From contig NZ_JAUXXP010000046.1 in assembly GCF_030684895.1 (NCBI RefSeq), forward strand, positions 1-64,000: 64,000 bases of DNA, in the 5' to 3' direction. Every line of letters starts with the position of its first letter. Position 1 is the first letter of the stretch. Of this stretch, positions 29,952 to 39,243 are shown in pieces. Made by a program: the position numbers and the translations under genes. The stretch is from Pseudomonas sp. (GTDB taxonomy: Bacteria; Pseudomonadota; Gammaproteobacteria; Pseudomonadales; Pseudomonadaceae). The notes beneath the pieces were generated by a model that saw only the letters and a list, made by a program, of their open reading frames with translations, ran no database searches and was not told the DNA's origin.

Positions 29952-31136
29952 ATGCGTGAAGTGGTGATCGTTGACAGCGTACGGACTGGCTTGGCCAAGT
30001 CCTTCCGTGGCAAGTTCAATCTGACCCGTCCAGACGACATGGCGGCTCATTGCGTCAATGCATTGCTGGCGCGTAGCGGCATCGACCCGGCGCTGGTGGA
30101 TGATTGCATCGTCGGCGCCGGCTCCAATGAAGGCGCTCAGGGCATGAACATCGGCCGCAACGTCGCAGTGTTGTCTGGCCTGGGCACCAACGTGGCCGGC
30201 ATGACCCTCAACCGTTTCTGCTCCTCGGGTCTGCAGGCCATTGCGATTGCCGCCAACCAGGTGGCGTCCGGCTGCAGTGATGTGATTGTGGCCGGTGGTG
30301 TTGAGTCGATCACCATGACCCTGAAGAGCATGAACACGCAGAACCTGTTCAACCCGCTGCTGCAAAAAGAGGTGCCGGGCATCTATTACCCGATGGGCCA
30401 GACCGCCGAGATCGTCGCCCGCCGTTACAACGTCAGCCGCGAAGCCCAGGATGCCTACGCCCTGCAGAGCCAGCAGCGCACTGCACGGGCTCAGGCCGAA
30501 GGCCTGTTCGACGATGAAATCGTGCCGATGCACGTCAAGTATCAAGTCGAAGACAAAGCCACGGGCGAGAAGAGCATCGTCGACGGCATCGTCGCCCACG
30601 ACGACTGCAACCGTGCCGACACCACCCTGGAAAGCCTGGCCGCGCTCAAACCAGTGTTTGCTGATGACGGTTCGGTCACCGCAGGCAATGCCTCGCAGCT
30701 GTCCGACGGCGCTTCCATGACCCTGGTGATGAGCCTGGAAAAAGCCATCGAACTGGGCCTCAAACCGCTGGCGTTTTTCCGCGGTTTTGTTGCTGCTGGC
30801 TGTGAACCGGACGAGATGGGCATTGGCCCGGTGTTCTCGGTGCCCAAACTGCTCAAGGCCAAGGGGTTGAGCATTGCCGATATCGACCTGTGGGAGCTTA
30901 ACGAGGCGTTTGCTTCGCAGTGCCTGTATGCGCGCGACCGTCTGGAAATCGACAACGCCAAGTACAACGTCAGTGGCGGCTCAATCTCTATCGGTCACCC
31001 GTTCGGCATGACCGGCTCGCGTCAGGTCGGCCATCTGGTGCGTGAGCTGCAGCGTCGCAAGCTGCGCTACGGCATCGTCACCATGTGTGTAGGCGGCGGT
31101 ATGGGCGCAACCGGGCTGTTTGAAGCGGTGCGCTGA
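29952..31136 (+). CDS. Acetyl-CoA C-acyltransferase (thiolase)
   Basis: 394 residues with all thiolase hallmarks: nucleophile C90 in LNRFCSSGLQA, NEAFASQCL, the catalytic histidine in GHPFGMTGSRQVGH and the second cysteine in CVGGGMGATG. It catalyses reversible thiolytic cleavage of 3-ketoacyl-CoA. No beta-oxidation partner lies next to it, so a degradative or biosynthetic role cannot be fixed. The start MREVVIVDSVRT matches the family; upstream GAGG supports it. It is the last gene with typical core codon use before the shifted region. Confidence 0.9.
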   Translation: MREVVIVDSVRTGLAKSFRGKFNLTRPDDMAAHCVNALLARSGIDPALVDDCIVGAGSNEGAQGMNIGRNVAVLSGLGTNVAGMTLNRFCSSGLQAIAIAANQVASGCSDVIVAGGVESITMTLKSMNTQNLFNPLLQKEVPGIYYPMGQTAEIVARRYNVSREAQDAYALQSQQRTARAQAEGLFDDEIVPMHVKYQVEDKATGEKSIVDGIVAHDDCNRADTTLESLAALKPVFADDGSVTAGNASQLSDGASMTLVMSLEKAIELGLKPLAFFRGFVAAGCEPDEMGIGPVFSVPKLLKAKGLSIADIDLWELNEAFASQCLYARDRLEIDNAKYNVSGGSISIGHPFGMTGSRQVGHLVRELQRRKLRYGIVTMCVGGGMGATGLFEAVR

Positions 31137-31249
31137 TCAGCGTCGCGATAAATGTCAGGCAATAAAAACCGTGACTAATCTCGTTACAGCACAAATTGCA
31201 CTAAAACTCTGTGAGTGAAGGCCTTCAGGTTAATTTGCTTTTCAGTACA

Positions 31250-31268
31250 TGTACCATTAGGTGTACCA
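31250..31268 (+). repeat. Tandem TGTACCA direct repeat at edge of compositional island
   Basis: TGTACCA occurs at 31250-31256 and 31262-31268, exactly 12 bp apart. It lies between the thiolase and the Sua5 gene, where base composition changes. I recall similar repeated TGTACCA/GGTGTACC motifs near P4-type integrase genes, but no integrase remains here. Confidence 0.4.
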
Positions 31269-31305
31269 CTCCCCGTTGGCGCAAGCCGCAGGGAGTTTTC
31301 TTTTT
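31268..31305 (+). terminator. Rho-independent terminator
   Basis: ACTCCC (31268-31273) and GGGAGT (31291-31296) pair around an inner GGC-GCAA-GCC hairpin, followed by TTTCTTTTT. It can end transcription from the thiolase side before the Sua5 gene. Confidence 0.65.
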
Positions 31306-31395
31306 CAGGCGATTAGCATCTCGGAAAGCCCAACGTGCCGGCCAAATGCCTTCGGCGGATGCGCAACACTCAACACATCGACCAATTTCCAAACC

Positions 31396-32340
31396 ATGCC
31401 ATCAATAACTAAAGACATCGCGCTTTGCGCTCAGTACCTACGCGACGGTCATTTGATCGCCATGCCTACCGAAACGGTTTACGGTCTAGCTGCTGACGCA
31501 CTGCAGGAAAGCGCGGTTAACAGAGTCTTCGCCTTAAAAGGACGGCCCAGTACGAACCCTTTGATCGTCCATATTCACGATGCTGAACAGGCAAGCCAGT
31601 GGGCAGCAGAAATTACTCCGCAAACTCAACGCCTGATGGCAGCCTTCTGGCCTGGCCCCTTAACGCTGGTATTACCAGCTCGCGATGAGGTGTTGCGTTG
31701 TGTTACAGCCGGGCAGAACAGCGTGGCCATTCGCGTACCGGCGCACCCAATGGCACAACAGCTACTGCGCTCTTTTGGTAGCGGCCTGGTGGCTCCTTCG
31801 GCCAACCGCTATATGTCAATCAGCCCGACCAGCGCCGAACATGTGGCTAAGCAGTTTCATGACAGCGAGCTGACCGTATTGGACGGTGGTCCCTGCCAGG
31901 TTGGCCTTGAGTCGAGCATTGTCAGTCTATTACCGGGTGACAGGCCGCGGTTGCTGCGCCGCGGCATGATTAGCTGCATGCACTTGCAGCAAATACTCGG
32001 AGAGCAACTTGAAGAGAGCGCTGGCGGCTTGCGCGCTCCGGGCCAACACCTGCGTCACTACGCGCCCACAACCCCGGCACAGAGTTTTACCCAGCCCCCT
32101 GTTGACGCGCTAGATAGCCACGCAAATGGCTGGATCTGGTGCGGTCATGCTCACGCTAGCCAAGGCCCAGGGATTAATCTAGGCAGTGATCCCGAGCAGT
32201 ACGCAGCCGGCTTTTACGCGGCACTTTACCAACTCGATGCCCTGGGTCTACAGCGCATCTATATCCAGCTGCCACCGCACCAAGAAGCCTGGGCCGCTGT
32301 GCATGACCGTATGACGCGAGCCTGTCATTCGATAGCCTGA
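31396..32340 (+). CDS. L-threonylcarbamoyladenylate synthase, long Sua5 form
   Basis: 314 residues: a YrdC domain with IAMPTETVYGLAADA, the nucleotide-site FALKGRPSTNPLIVH and APSANRYMSISPTSAEHV, and LESSIVSLLPG, followed by a linker (GLRAPGQHLRHYAP) and a C-terminal Sua5 domain. The enzyme makes threonylcarbamoyl-AMP from threonine, bicarbonate and ATP for the t6A37 tRNA modification. Pseudomonas normally carries the short TsaC form elsewhere, so this may be a second copy. Codon use differs from the flanks. I start at MPSITKD; an upstream ATG at 31261 overlaps the terminator. Confidence 0.88.
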   Translation: MPSITKDIALCAQYLRDGHLIAMPTETVYGLAADALQESAVNRVFALKGRPSTNPLIVHIHDAEQASQWAAEITPQTQRLMAAFWPGPLTLVLPARDEVLRCVTAGQNSVAIRVPAHPMAQQLLRSFGSGLVAPSANRYMSISPTSAEHVAKQFHDSELTVLDGGPCQVGLESSIVSLLPGDRPRLLRRGMISCMHLQQILGEQLEESAGGLRAPGQHLRHYAPTTPAQSFTQPPVDALDSHANGWIWCGHAHASQGPGINLGSDPEQYAAGFYAALYQLDALGLQRIYIQLPPHQEAWAAVHDRMTRACHSIA

Positions 32341-32346
32341 GTTGCC

Positions 32347-33276
32347 CTATTGCGGTAACTCGGGTACTGCCAGCTCGCCTTTATCGTCAACAAAAGTGGC
32401 AAACGCCTGGGCTACAGGAGACGGGTTTTTAGTGCGCCAACTCACCAAGTACCAGCGGTTGGGTATGGGAAAGCCGACTACATCCAACTCCACCAAATTG
32501 CCTGGTGCAGTGTGAATCAGCGTGTGCCGCGAAAGGATCGCGATACCCAGCGCAGCGGCGACTGACTCTTTGATGGCCTCGTTACTCTCGATGGTCATCT
32601 GCGGCTTTAGGCTCCAGCCAAACTGGGCAAAATGCTGTTCGATGGCTAGACGAGTGCCAGACCCAGGCTCTCGGCTCAAGAACGGTTCTGCAGCTATTTG
32701 CTCCCACGATATGCGCTTACCGGTAAATCGGTGACCTGCTGGCGCGATCACGACCAATGGGTTTTCAGCAAGCGGGATGGAGACAAGGTCTAAGTTTTTC
32801 GGCGGCTGACTGAACACATAAAGATCATCACGATTATTTTCGAGCCGACGGATAACCTCCGAGCGATTGGCTATGTTGAGCTGCACCTCAACCTGTGGAT
32901 ATTGGCTGCAAAAAGGGCCAAGTAGGCGCGGTACAAGATACTTTGCCGTGGTTACAGCGCCGAGCCGTAGCCGACCAACCGTTAGCCCGTTTAACTTAGC
33001 CAAGCTCATCTCTAATCGATTAAGCGCATCGAAGATCTCCTGCGCCCCTGACTGCACTTCACTACCCGCATCGGTCAAATACAGACGTTTGCCCAATTGC
33101 TCAAACAGCTTCATGCCCAGCGCTTTTTCCAGCTTGGCAATCTGTGTGGATACCGATGGTTGTGCCAAGTGCAAAGCCCTGGCTGCCTCTGTGACATTGA
33201 GTCGTTCGGCCACTTCGAGAAATGTTTCGAGTTGGCGAAAAGTGGTCTGGCGGGTATGAAAGCGTGGATTATCCAT
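32347..33276 (-). CDS. LysR-type regulator, CbbR-like
   Basis: 309 residues: winged-helix N terminus (RQLETFLEVAERLNVTEAARALHLAQPSVSTQIAKLEKALG) and a LysR substrate-binding domain. The helix-turn-helix sequence and VGRLRLGAVTTAKYLVPRLLGPF resemble CbbR, the CO2-fixation regulators. No RuBisCO genes are in the window, so the name describes similarity only. It diverges from the DUF6671-cysD pair, with two inverted repeats in the 97-bp gap, and converges with the Sua5 gene, ending 6 bp from its stop. Confidence 0.88.
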   Translation of the reverse strand: MDNPRFHTRQTTFRQLETFLEVAERLNVTEAARALHLAQPSVSTQIAKLEKALGMKLFEQLGKRLYLTDAGSEVQSGAQEIFDALNRLEMSLAKLNGLTVGRLRLGAVTTAKYLVPRLLGPFCSQYPQVEVQLNIANRSEVIRRLENNRDDLYVFSQPPKNLDLVSIPLAENPLVVIAPAGHRFTGKRISWEQIAAEPFLSREPGSGTRLAIEQHFAQFGWSLKPQMTIESNEAIKESVAAALGIAILSRHTLIHTAPGNLVELDVVGFPIPNRWYLVSWRTKNPSPVAQAFATFVDDKGELAVPELPQ

Positions 33277-33293
33277 TGTTAATCAGCAATAGT

Positions 33294-33322
33294 TTATTGG
33301 TTAATAATCTATTATCGATTAT
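33294..33322. promoter_or_regulatory. Candidate LysR operator between CbbR-like gene and DUF6671-cysD
   Basis: Two overlapping AT-rich inverted repeats are present: TTATT-N4-AATAA (33294-33307) and ATAATC-N7-GATTAT (33304-33322). They fit the short dyads bound by LysR regulators. A possible promoter for the plus-strand genes overlaps them (TTGGTT at 33297, TTATAG at 33319, 16 bp apart). Confidence 0.5.
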
Positions 33323-33373
33323 AGCAAAGACTGACGAAAATCCAGGTTACTGCCAACCTAGGAAGCTCAAGCC

Positions 33374-34231
33374 ATGTCAGCTGCCACACCTTATAACGGT
33401 GTTCATTCACTGTTACCGGCAAGAAATCGAGTCTCATTTCTCACATGCCACGATAAAACGCGCCTGGTCAGCGAACCTTTAGACGCACTGGGCTTTGCGC
33501 TGGAGCCGCTGGCGATTTATGACACAGATCATTTTGGGACCTTCAGTCGAGAAGTGAGCAGAACGGGTACTGCGAAGGACACCGTACTGGCAAAGGCCAA
33601 GCTCGCTGCCGAATTGGCTGGCTTACGCTTTGGCCTCGGCAGTGAAGGTAGTTTTGCTAAAGACCCCCACATTGGCTGGATGCCTTGGGATTATGAGCTG
33701 CTCTGTCTATGGGATAACGAGCGCCAATATGCCGTTTTCGCCCTAGCGGGCTCAGGAGCTACCAACTATTCGCATTGCGAAATCGAGGATATCGATGCAG
33801 CAGTCAAATTCATGGATAAAGCGCTATTTCCGGAACACGCGCTGATCCTTGGCAAGCCCGGTGATGCCTGGTTCCGTAAAGGAATACGGGATCGCGACTG
33901 GCTAATCGATCAATTGCACTGGCTACTGTCTAGCCCCAAACGAATCTGGCTAGAAACTGACATGCGGGCCCATTTAAACCCAATGCGTCAGGCCGTTATC
34001 CGCGAAGCTGGGGTTGAGTTAGCCAAACGACTCTCTAGTCGTTGCCCCGAGTGCGCAGCAATGGGATTCGCGGTGGTACGCAGTGAGCCAGGGCTCGTAT
34101 GTATGGACTGCGGAATCAGCACTCCGCTGGCAAGCGCTCACACATGGGAATGTCCTGCATGCGCGCACATCGAACGCCGTCCCGTCACCACAAAAGCCCC
34201 TGCGATAAACTGCGAATTCTGCAACCCATGA
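33374..34231 (+). CDS. DUF6671-like protein with C-terminal zinc ribbons
   Basis: 285 residues. The first about 215 form a soluble alpha/beta-looking domain, with conserved-looking [28 protein letters not shown] and [13 protein letters not shown], and [11 protein letters not shown]. The tail has four CxxC pairs: CPEC, CMDC, CPAC and CEFC, forming two probable zinc ribbons. I place it in the DUF6671 family from memory; no function is established. Its TGA overlaps the cysD ATG (ATGA), so the two are translationally coupled. Composition is lower in GC than the core genes. Confidence 0.75.
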   Translation: MSAATPYNGVHSLLPARNRVSFLTCHDKTRLVSEPLDALGFALEPLAIYDTDHFGTFSREVSRTGTAKDTVLAKAKLAAELAGLRFGLGSEGSFAKDPHIGWMPWDYELLCLWDNERQYAVFALAGSGATNYSHCEIEDIDAAVKFMDKALFPEHALILGKPGDAWFRKGIRDRDWLIDQLHWLLSSPKRIWLETDMRAHLNPMRQAVIREAGVELAKRLSSRCPECAAMGFAVVRSEPGLVCMDCGISTPLASAHTWECPACAHIERRPVTTKAPAINCEFCNP

Positions 34232-35163
34232 CAATCTATAACCAATCCTCAATGGGCCTTGGTCACCTGCGAGAGCTGGAAGCTGAAGCCATCTACATCC
34301 TGCGTGAAGTAGTTGCCGTGACGCGTAACCCTTGCCTGTTCTACTCAATCGGCAAAGATTCCACCGTATTGCTGCACCTGGCACGTAAGGCGTTTTATCC
34401 GGGTACGTTGCCGTTCCCGCTTCTACACGTGGATACCGGCTGGGAGTTTGCTGAGATGGCGCAGTTTCGCGACAACCTGGCCAAACGTTTGAGCCTGGAC
34501 ATGCGCGTACACGTCAACCCAGATGGTGAGCGCTTAGGCATTACGCCTTACTCGGTCGGTTCGGCCAAATACACCGATGTGATGAAAACTGAAGCGCTCA
34601 AACAGGCGCTGGATCAGTATGGGTTTGATGCTTGCTTTGGCGGTGCGCGGCGTGACGAAGAGAAATCGCGAGCCAAGGAACGCGTATGTTCATTCCGCGA
34701 TGCCAATCATCGCTGGGAACCCAAGCAACAGCGCCCGGAACTTTGGCAGCTGTACAACACCCAGATCGGACCAGGGGAGAGCCTGCGCGTCTTCCCCTTA
34801 TCGAACTGGACCGAGCTGGATATTTGGCAGTACATCTATCTGGAGAACATCGAGATCGTCGACCTCTACCGTGCAGCTCCACGGCCTGTGGTGGAGCTGC
34901 ACGGCACGCTGATCTGTATTGACGATGAACGCATCCTGCCGCACTTATCCACTGAACAGCGCGCCAGCATCGAGACTCGCTGGGTACGCTTCCGCACCCT
35001 GGGTTGTTATCCGTTGACCGGCGCAGTGGAGTCCACCGCGACTGATCTGCCGCAGATTATTCAAGAAATGCTGATAACACGGACCTCTGAGCGTCAAGGC
35101 CGGATCATTGATCATGACCAAGACGGCTCAATGGAGAAGAAAAAAGTCGAAGGCTACTTCTAA
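34228..35163 (+). CDS. cysD: Sulfate adenylyltransferase subunit 2 (CysD), stand-alone
   Basis: 311 residues, full length. The PP-loop is [19 protein letters not shown] (40-45 core), then [26 protein letters not shown], and the canonical ending [10 protein letters not shown]. CysD with the GTPase CysN makes adenosine 5'-phosphosulfate from sulfate and ATP. No cysN or cysNC is beside it; the next gene is dabA on the other strand. It must borrow CysN from elsewhere, or work with the coupled DUF6671 protein. The start is fixed by the ATGA overlap. Confidence 0.93.
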   Translation: MTIYNQSSMGLGHLRELEAEAIYILREVVAVTRNPCLFYSIGKDSTVLLHLARKAFYPGTLPFPLLHVDTGWEFAEMAQFRDNLAKRLSLDMRVHVNPDGERLGITPYSVGSAKYTDVMKTEALKQALDQYGFDACFGGARRDEEKSRAKERVCSFRDANHRWEPKQQRPELWQLYNTQIGPGESLRVFPLSNWTELDIWQYIYLENIEIVDLYRAAPRPVVELHGTLICIDDERILPHLSTEQRASIETRWVRFRTLGCYPLTGAVESTATDLPQIIQEMLITRTSERQGRIIDHDQDGSMEKKKVEGYF

Positions 35164-35196
35164 AAAGACCGCGCCAAGGTGGCGCGGTGTTAATTC
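35164..35196. terminator. Hairpin terminator between convergent cysD and dabA
   Basis: ACCGCGCC (35168-35175) and GGCGCGGT (35181-35188) form a perfect 8-bp stem with a 5-base loop. An A tract precedes it and TGTTAATT follows, so it may act in both directions, better for the minus-strand dabA transcript. Confidence 0.6.
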
Positions 35197-35197
35197 C

Positions 35198-37645
35198 TCA
35201 ACGTGGTAGCGGCTGCCATCCTTCAGTCGTGCGACGTTCCAATATGTCGCGGCAATTGCTGTCAATGCGCAGCAGATAAAGCCAGCCATGCATCACCAGG
35301 TCGCTGACTGCAGCATGCTCGGCGATAACCTTATCAATCATGCTCTGCGGCGCTTCAATCACCACTGTCAGCCGCAGTGGCCGATGAATCCAGTTCTTAC
35401 CGTCATGCAGCGACTGGTGCGCCAGGCCGATGCGCAAATCGCCTCCGTTGCCTTCGAACACGCCGATACGACCGCCGACCACGTTGTGCAGCACCTTGTT
35501 ACCGCTGCCAAAACGCAGGTTGTCGGTGGTGGAGGTCAGGTACTGCAGATTGATCCAGTTAGCGACCACCATGGGGGCGGTCATGATCAACTCCAGCACT
35601 TCACCGCTGGTGTCCTGCTGCCAGTCGTAGTCGTGCAAGAAAGCGCGGCCCTGCAAGTTCTGCCCGCAGGTCCTTAGGCGCGGCGCTGCTATAAACGCGG
35701 CGTTGCCGGCCAGGCCCCACTCTGGTCGAGTCTGCGCCCAGTCTTTGCCACGCCGGCGCAAGATGCTCAGCAGTTTTCCCGGCTTTTCGCTCACGTTCGC
35801 CAGCCCTAAAAGAGCGGCACGCTCGCGTCGGGCGCGTTCACCGGCGTCGTCGAGGGCTTGGCGCAGTGTCCGCCAAGATTGCTGCAAACGCTGAGGCAGC
35901 GACTCGCTGGCAAACACCTGGATCTCATCGGTGGTGGTATTATGCAGGCCTGCCAGTACCCGGCAGTCTACTGGCAGATCAATGCCCTCGTTGATTAGGG
36001 CTTTACGCACCTCAGTATCATTTAACACGTCGGCCAGCACGCGGGCGTTGACCTCGCCGCTCTGGCCGCAACAGGCACCACAATCCAAGCCAGCGGCTTG
36101 CGGGTTATTAGTACTTTGGCTGCCATGCCCCAGCAGTACTAGCAGCGGCGGGAAGTCATGAGTGAGGCTCATAGCGCGCAAGATACGCGCCGCCATACTC
36201 GTCCGCTGCTCAAGTGTGATCACGGGTAACGTCGGCTTTAACTGTAGCCACTCGCTTGGCCGAAAAGCGTTGCGATCAGGCGCGGATGGACGGGACAGGA
36301 GACCGCCGACGCGCCCCAGTAGTGCGCCGGCATAACCCAGCCCCAAGGCTTCAACCAACGTAAATGTCGAGGCTGGCAAGCGCTCAAACAGCTGCCAGCG
36401 GCCGGCACGTTCCAAGCGTAGATTGCGCTGGCTGGCCAGGGCCCGGTCGCGGGCGGCATCGCCGCTGCTGTCAGTTACGGTTAACTGCGCAGCCAGCAAT
36501 CCCGGAAGTTGCGGCCGCGTGGCTTGCGTGCCCAAAGGGGTGTAGGCGATCGGTAGACCAAAGAATCCAGCAAAACCACCGGTCTGGACCTGCGGACAAG
36601 CCTCTTCAAGGGCGCGACGAAGCACCTCTGAGCGCACGTCAATACAGAAATACACCCGTGCGATCGGCGTAGCCACGGCCTTAGGTTTGACCGGTTGTTG
36701 CAGCATGCCTTGCAGCTGCTCCTGCCAGGCCAGCTCCTCGGCCCGCTGCCACAGTTGCAGAGCCTGCCACTGTGATGTGGGGACCTGTTCGCGAGCGGTT
36801 TGCCAAGCTACGCGCCACGCACTCCAACAGCTGTCAGCATCTCGCTGGCGGTCATCAACCAGCCATTCCCAAGCTGCGCGAATGGCCAGCAGTTCCTGCA
36901 GCACCGGATCATCACCGCCTTCTAGCCTCGCTTGCCAACGCTGATACGCGCACCAAGACGCCCAGCCGAGGCTGCGTAGCAGCAGGCAATCAAACCACTC
37001 GCTTAGTTCGTGCTCGGCAAGGCCCAAACGCTGAACCGCCGATTCGAGAGCAGCATGCGGTTCCAGGGGTAACTCAGCGATCCGCTCACCCAGCGAGCGG
37101 CAAGCGCTGAGCACGCTTAAGCCACGGTTCTGCAACATTGACTCACGCCAGGCTTGGTAGAGGCTGACCTGCTTCGCTGGACGCCAGTCGGACTGATTTT
37201 CGTCGAACCAAGCGGCGCAGCTTTGGCCGATTTGCTGGGTAATCAATGCAGGCCAGCCAGGTACTTTCATTTCAGCCTTAGCCATGTCTTCCAATAGCGG
37301 CAGGCCCTGGGCAGTAACGGCCGGTTGGTCAAGTAGCTGCAGCAATTGTGGCGGTGTCCATGGATGCGACGTTTCAGCCAGAGCCAGATCTAGGTGGTGT
37401 TGATTGATCTGTCCGGTTTGCCAGGCAGTGCGATAGTCGGCCGCAGTGAGGGTCAAGCGTGTGCCCGCGCGGCGCCAGAGTTGTTCGGCTACTGCCGCCC
37501 AAGGTTGGTCACGTCGCTCCCAGAGTGGGTTAACAGCAATCATGCGATCTAGTGGCCAAGTCGGTGCAATACGCTCGCAGGCCTGCCGAGCGATTTTATG
37601 CAGAGCAACCTTATTAATGCTGGCGATGTGTTCGAGCGCGGTCAT
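35198..37645 (-). CDS. dabA: DabA, inorganic-carbon accumulation subunit (DUF2309)
   Basis: 815 residues of the DUF2309/DabA family, a beta-carbonic-anhydrase-like subunit that converts CO2 to bicarbonate in a one-way, cation-gradient-driven complex with DabB. The zinc-site residues are readable: C334 and D336 in VYFCIDVRSE, H507 in LLGHGSQSTNN and C522 in LDCGACCGQ. Their spacing (173 and 15 residues) equals that of Halothiobacillus DabA2 as I recall it. Its ATG overlaps the dabB stop, so the pair is coupled. I start at MTALEHIAS, with GGAG upstream; a longer frame overlaps dabB. Confidence 0.93.
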   Translation of the reverse strand: MTALEHIASINKVALHKIARQACERIAPTWPLDRMIAVNPLWERRDQPWAAVAEQLWRRAGTRLTLTAADYRTAWQTGQINQHHLDLALAETSHPWTPPQLLQLLDQPAVTAQGLPLLEDMAKAEMKVPGWPALITQQIGQSCAAWFDENQSDWRPAKQVSLYQAWRESMLQNRGLSVLSACRSLGERIAELPLEPHAALESAVQRLGLAEHELSEWFDCLLLRSLGWASWCAYQRWQARLEGGDDPVLQELLAIRAAWEWLVDDRQRDADSCWSAWRVAWQTAREQVPTSQWQALQLWQRAEELAWQEQLQGMLQQPVKPKAVATPIARVYFCIDVRSEVLRRALEEACPQVQTGGFAGFFGLPIAYTPLGTQATRPQLPGLLAAQLTVTDSSGDAARDRALASQRNLRLERAGRWQLFERLPASTFTLVEALGLGYAGALLGRVGGLLSRPSAPDRNAFRPSEWLQLKPTLPVITLEQRTSMAARILRAMSLTHDFPPLLVLLGHGSQSTNNPQAAGLDCGACCGQSGEVNARVLADVLNDTEVRKALINEGIDLPVDCRVLAGLHNTTTDEIQVFASESLPQRLQQSWRTLRQALDDAGERARRERAALLGLANVSEKPGKLLSILRRRGKDWAQTRPEWGLAGNAAFIAAPRLRTCGQNLQGRAFLHDYDWQQDTSGEVLELIMTAPMVVANWINLQYLTSTTDNLRFGSGNKVLHNVVGGRIGVFEGNGGDLRIGLAHQSLHDGKNWIHRPLRLTVVIEAPQSMIDKVIAEHAAVSDLVMHGWLYLLRIDSNCRDILERRTTEGWQPLPR

Positions 37646-39183
37646 AGGCGTTCTCCAGTTGCAGGCATGGCGGACTGCGACCGAGTTAACGGCCACAGGC
37701 GGAAAGTCAGGCGGGTAAAGTGTTCATCCAGATAAAAGCCGGCAAAAGCCAGGGGGTAGAGTCGCCGGGCGAGTGCGCCTTCAGGTTGGGTAATAATCAA
37801 GGCTTGCAGCGCGTAAAGGCTGAGAAACAGAAGCAACGCGAATAGTCCAAGATACTGCTGAAAATCACTCGTCGTAGGGCTAGAGCCCAGCACGTGCGCG
37901 GCAGCCATGTGCCAGAGCAAGTAGCAGCCAAGCAAGAGCGTAAGCATGCCCAGGCTGTGCAGAGCGCCACTGAGGCGCATACACCAAGGCGCAAGACCAA
38001 TAGCCAAAATAACCAAGGCCATCGCGGGTAGCGAATGCATTGGCAGCAGCAGACTCCAGATGCCATGCAGCAGTACCAACCAGGCCATAACCATAACCAG
38101 TGCCCACAGGGCAAGCCTAAGGCTGGCGGGTGCAGCGTCTTTATGCAGGGTCTGCCTACGCACTTGGGCAACGGTATCGCCAGCCCCGAGAAAGGCATAA
38201 GCCTTGTACAGGGAGTGAGCCAACAGGTGCACTAGGGCTAATTCGTAGAGCCCCAAACCGCACTCCACAAGCATCAACCCCATCTGTGCGCAGGTTGACC
38301 AGGCCAAACGTACCTTGATGCTGATACGGGTCATCATCACAAGACCGGCAAGCACAACCGTCCCCCCGCCCACGACTACCAACAGGGTTTGCGCCGCAGG
38401 TGCAGCGGATAGCAAGGGGGCGAAACGAAGCAGGACAAAGCCGCCCAGGTTGACCAGGCCGGCATGCAGTAGAGCCGAAACGGGTGTCGGTGCTTCCATC
38501 ACCTGAATCAACCAGCCGTGAACCGGCAGCTGGGCGGATTTGAGAATCACCGTCAGCACCAGCAGCACAGTTGCCAGTTGTAGGTCCCAGCCCAAAGTAC
38601 CGCTTGCCTGCAGACGCCGAGCGACTTCATCGAGCATCACTGCAATAGCGCTATCACCGCCGGCGTGTACCAACAGCACGGTCGCCACAATCAGGCAGAG
38701 GTCAGCCAAGCGGCTGGCAAGAAATTTCTTGTGGGCCACAACGTGGGCCATGGGGCGGTCACGGTAAAAGGTCAGCAGTTGATGCAAGCACAGGCTGGAC
38801 ACGATCCAAGCAGCGACCAGCACATACAAATCGCCGCTGGTGACTACCACTGCTACCGCCGCCAGGGTGCCTAGGAGCGCCAGGATATAGCGTTTCTGTC
38901 CAGGCTCACCGTCTAGGTAGCGCTGCGAAAAATCGATGATGACCAGCGCCAAAAGGCTGATTAGCGTGGCCATGGCTAGCCCCAGGCGGTCGCTGTCAGG
39001 TTCGTCCAGCGCCCCTTGTAAAAGAGCAGCCAGAAGCACGGAAAAGCCTGCGTAACCGGCCAGTCGTGCTGGCCACCAGAGTCGTCCAATTGGCGAGGTC
39101 GATGGGTTCAAAGCCACAGGTAGCATGGCCAGCAGGTAAATCCAGGGCAGCAGGGTGCTCAATTGGGGGAGCAAGAGTGACAT
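37642..39183 (-). CDS. dabB: DabB, membrane subunit of the inorganic-carbon pump
   Basis: 513 residues, almost wholly membrane helices, in the proton-antiporter family that includes NuoL and MrpA. Family features include the lysine and histidine-bearing helices (VILKSAQLPVHGWLIQVMEAPTPVSALLHAGLVNLGG region, with conserved PTPVSALLHAG). DabB supplies the ion-driven force for DabA. It is the first gene of the dabBA transcript and diverges from an NhaR-like regulator. The start has GGAGG upstream. It is shorter than NuoL, as usual for DabB. Confidence 0.92.
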   Translation of the reverse strand: MSLLLPQLSTLLPWIYLLAMLPVALNPSTSPIGRLWWPARLAGYAGFSVLLAALLQGALDEPDSDRLGLAMATLISLLALVIIDFSQRYLDGEPGQKRYILALLGTLAAVAVVVTSGDLYVLVAAWIVSSLCLHQLLTFYRDRPMAHVVAHKKFLASRLADLCLIVATVLLVHAGGDSAIAVMLDEVARRLQASGTLGWDLQLATVLLVLTVILKSAQLPVHGWLIQVMEAPTPVSALLHAGLVNLGGFVLLRFAPLLSAAPAAQTLLVVVGGGTVVLAGLVMMTRISIKVRLAWSTCAQMGLMLVECGLGLYELALVHLLAHSLYKAYAFLGAGDTVAQVRRQTLHKDAAPASLRLALWALVMVMAWLVLLHGIWSLLLPMHSLPAMALVILAIGLAPWCMRLSGALHSLGMLTLLLGCYLLWHMAAAHVLGSSPTTSDFQQYLGLFALLLFLSLYALQALIITQPEGALARRLYPLAFAGFYLDEHFTRLTFRLWPLTRSQSAMPATGERL

Positions 39184-39243
39184 CAGAGAACCTCCGCAGA
39201 TGATCGGCAGGTTCAGTTTCTAGTAGTTGATTTTTTAATTAAA

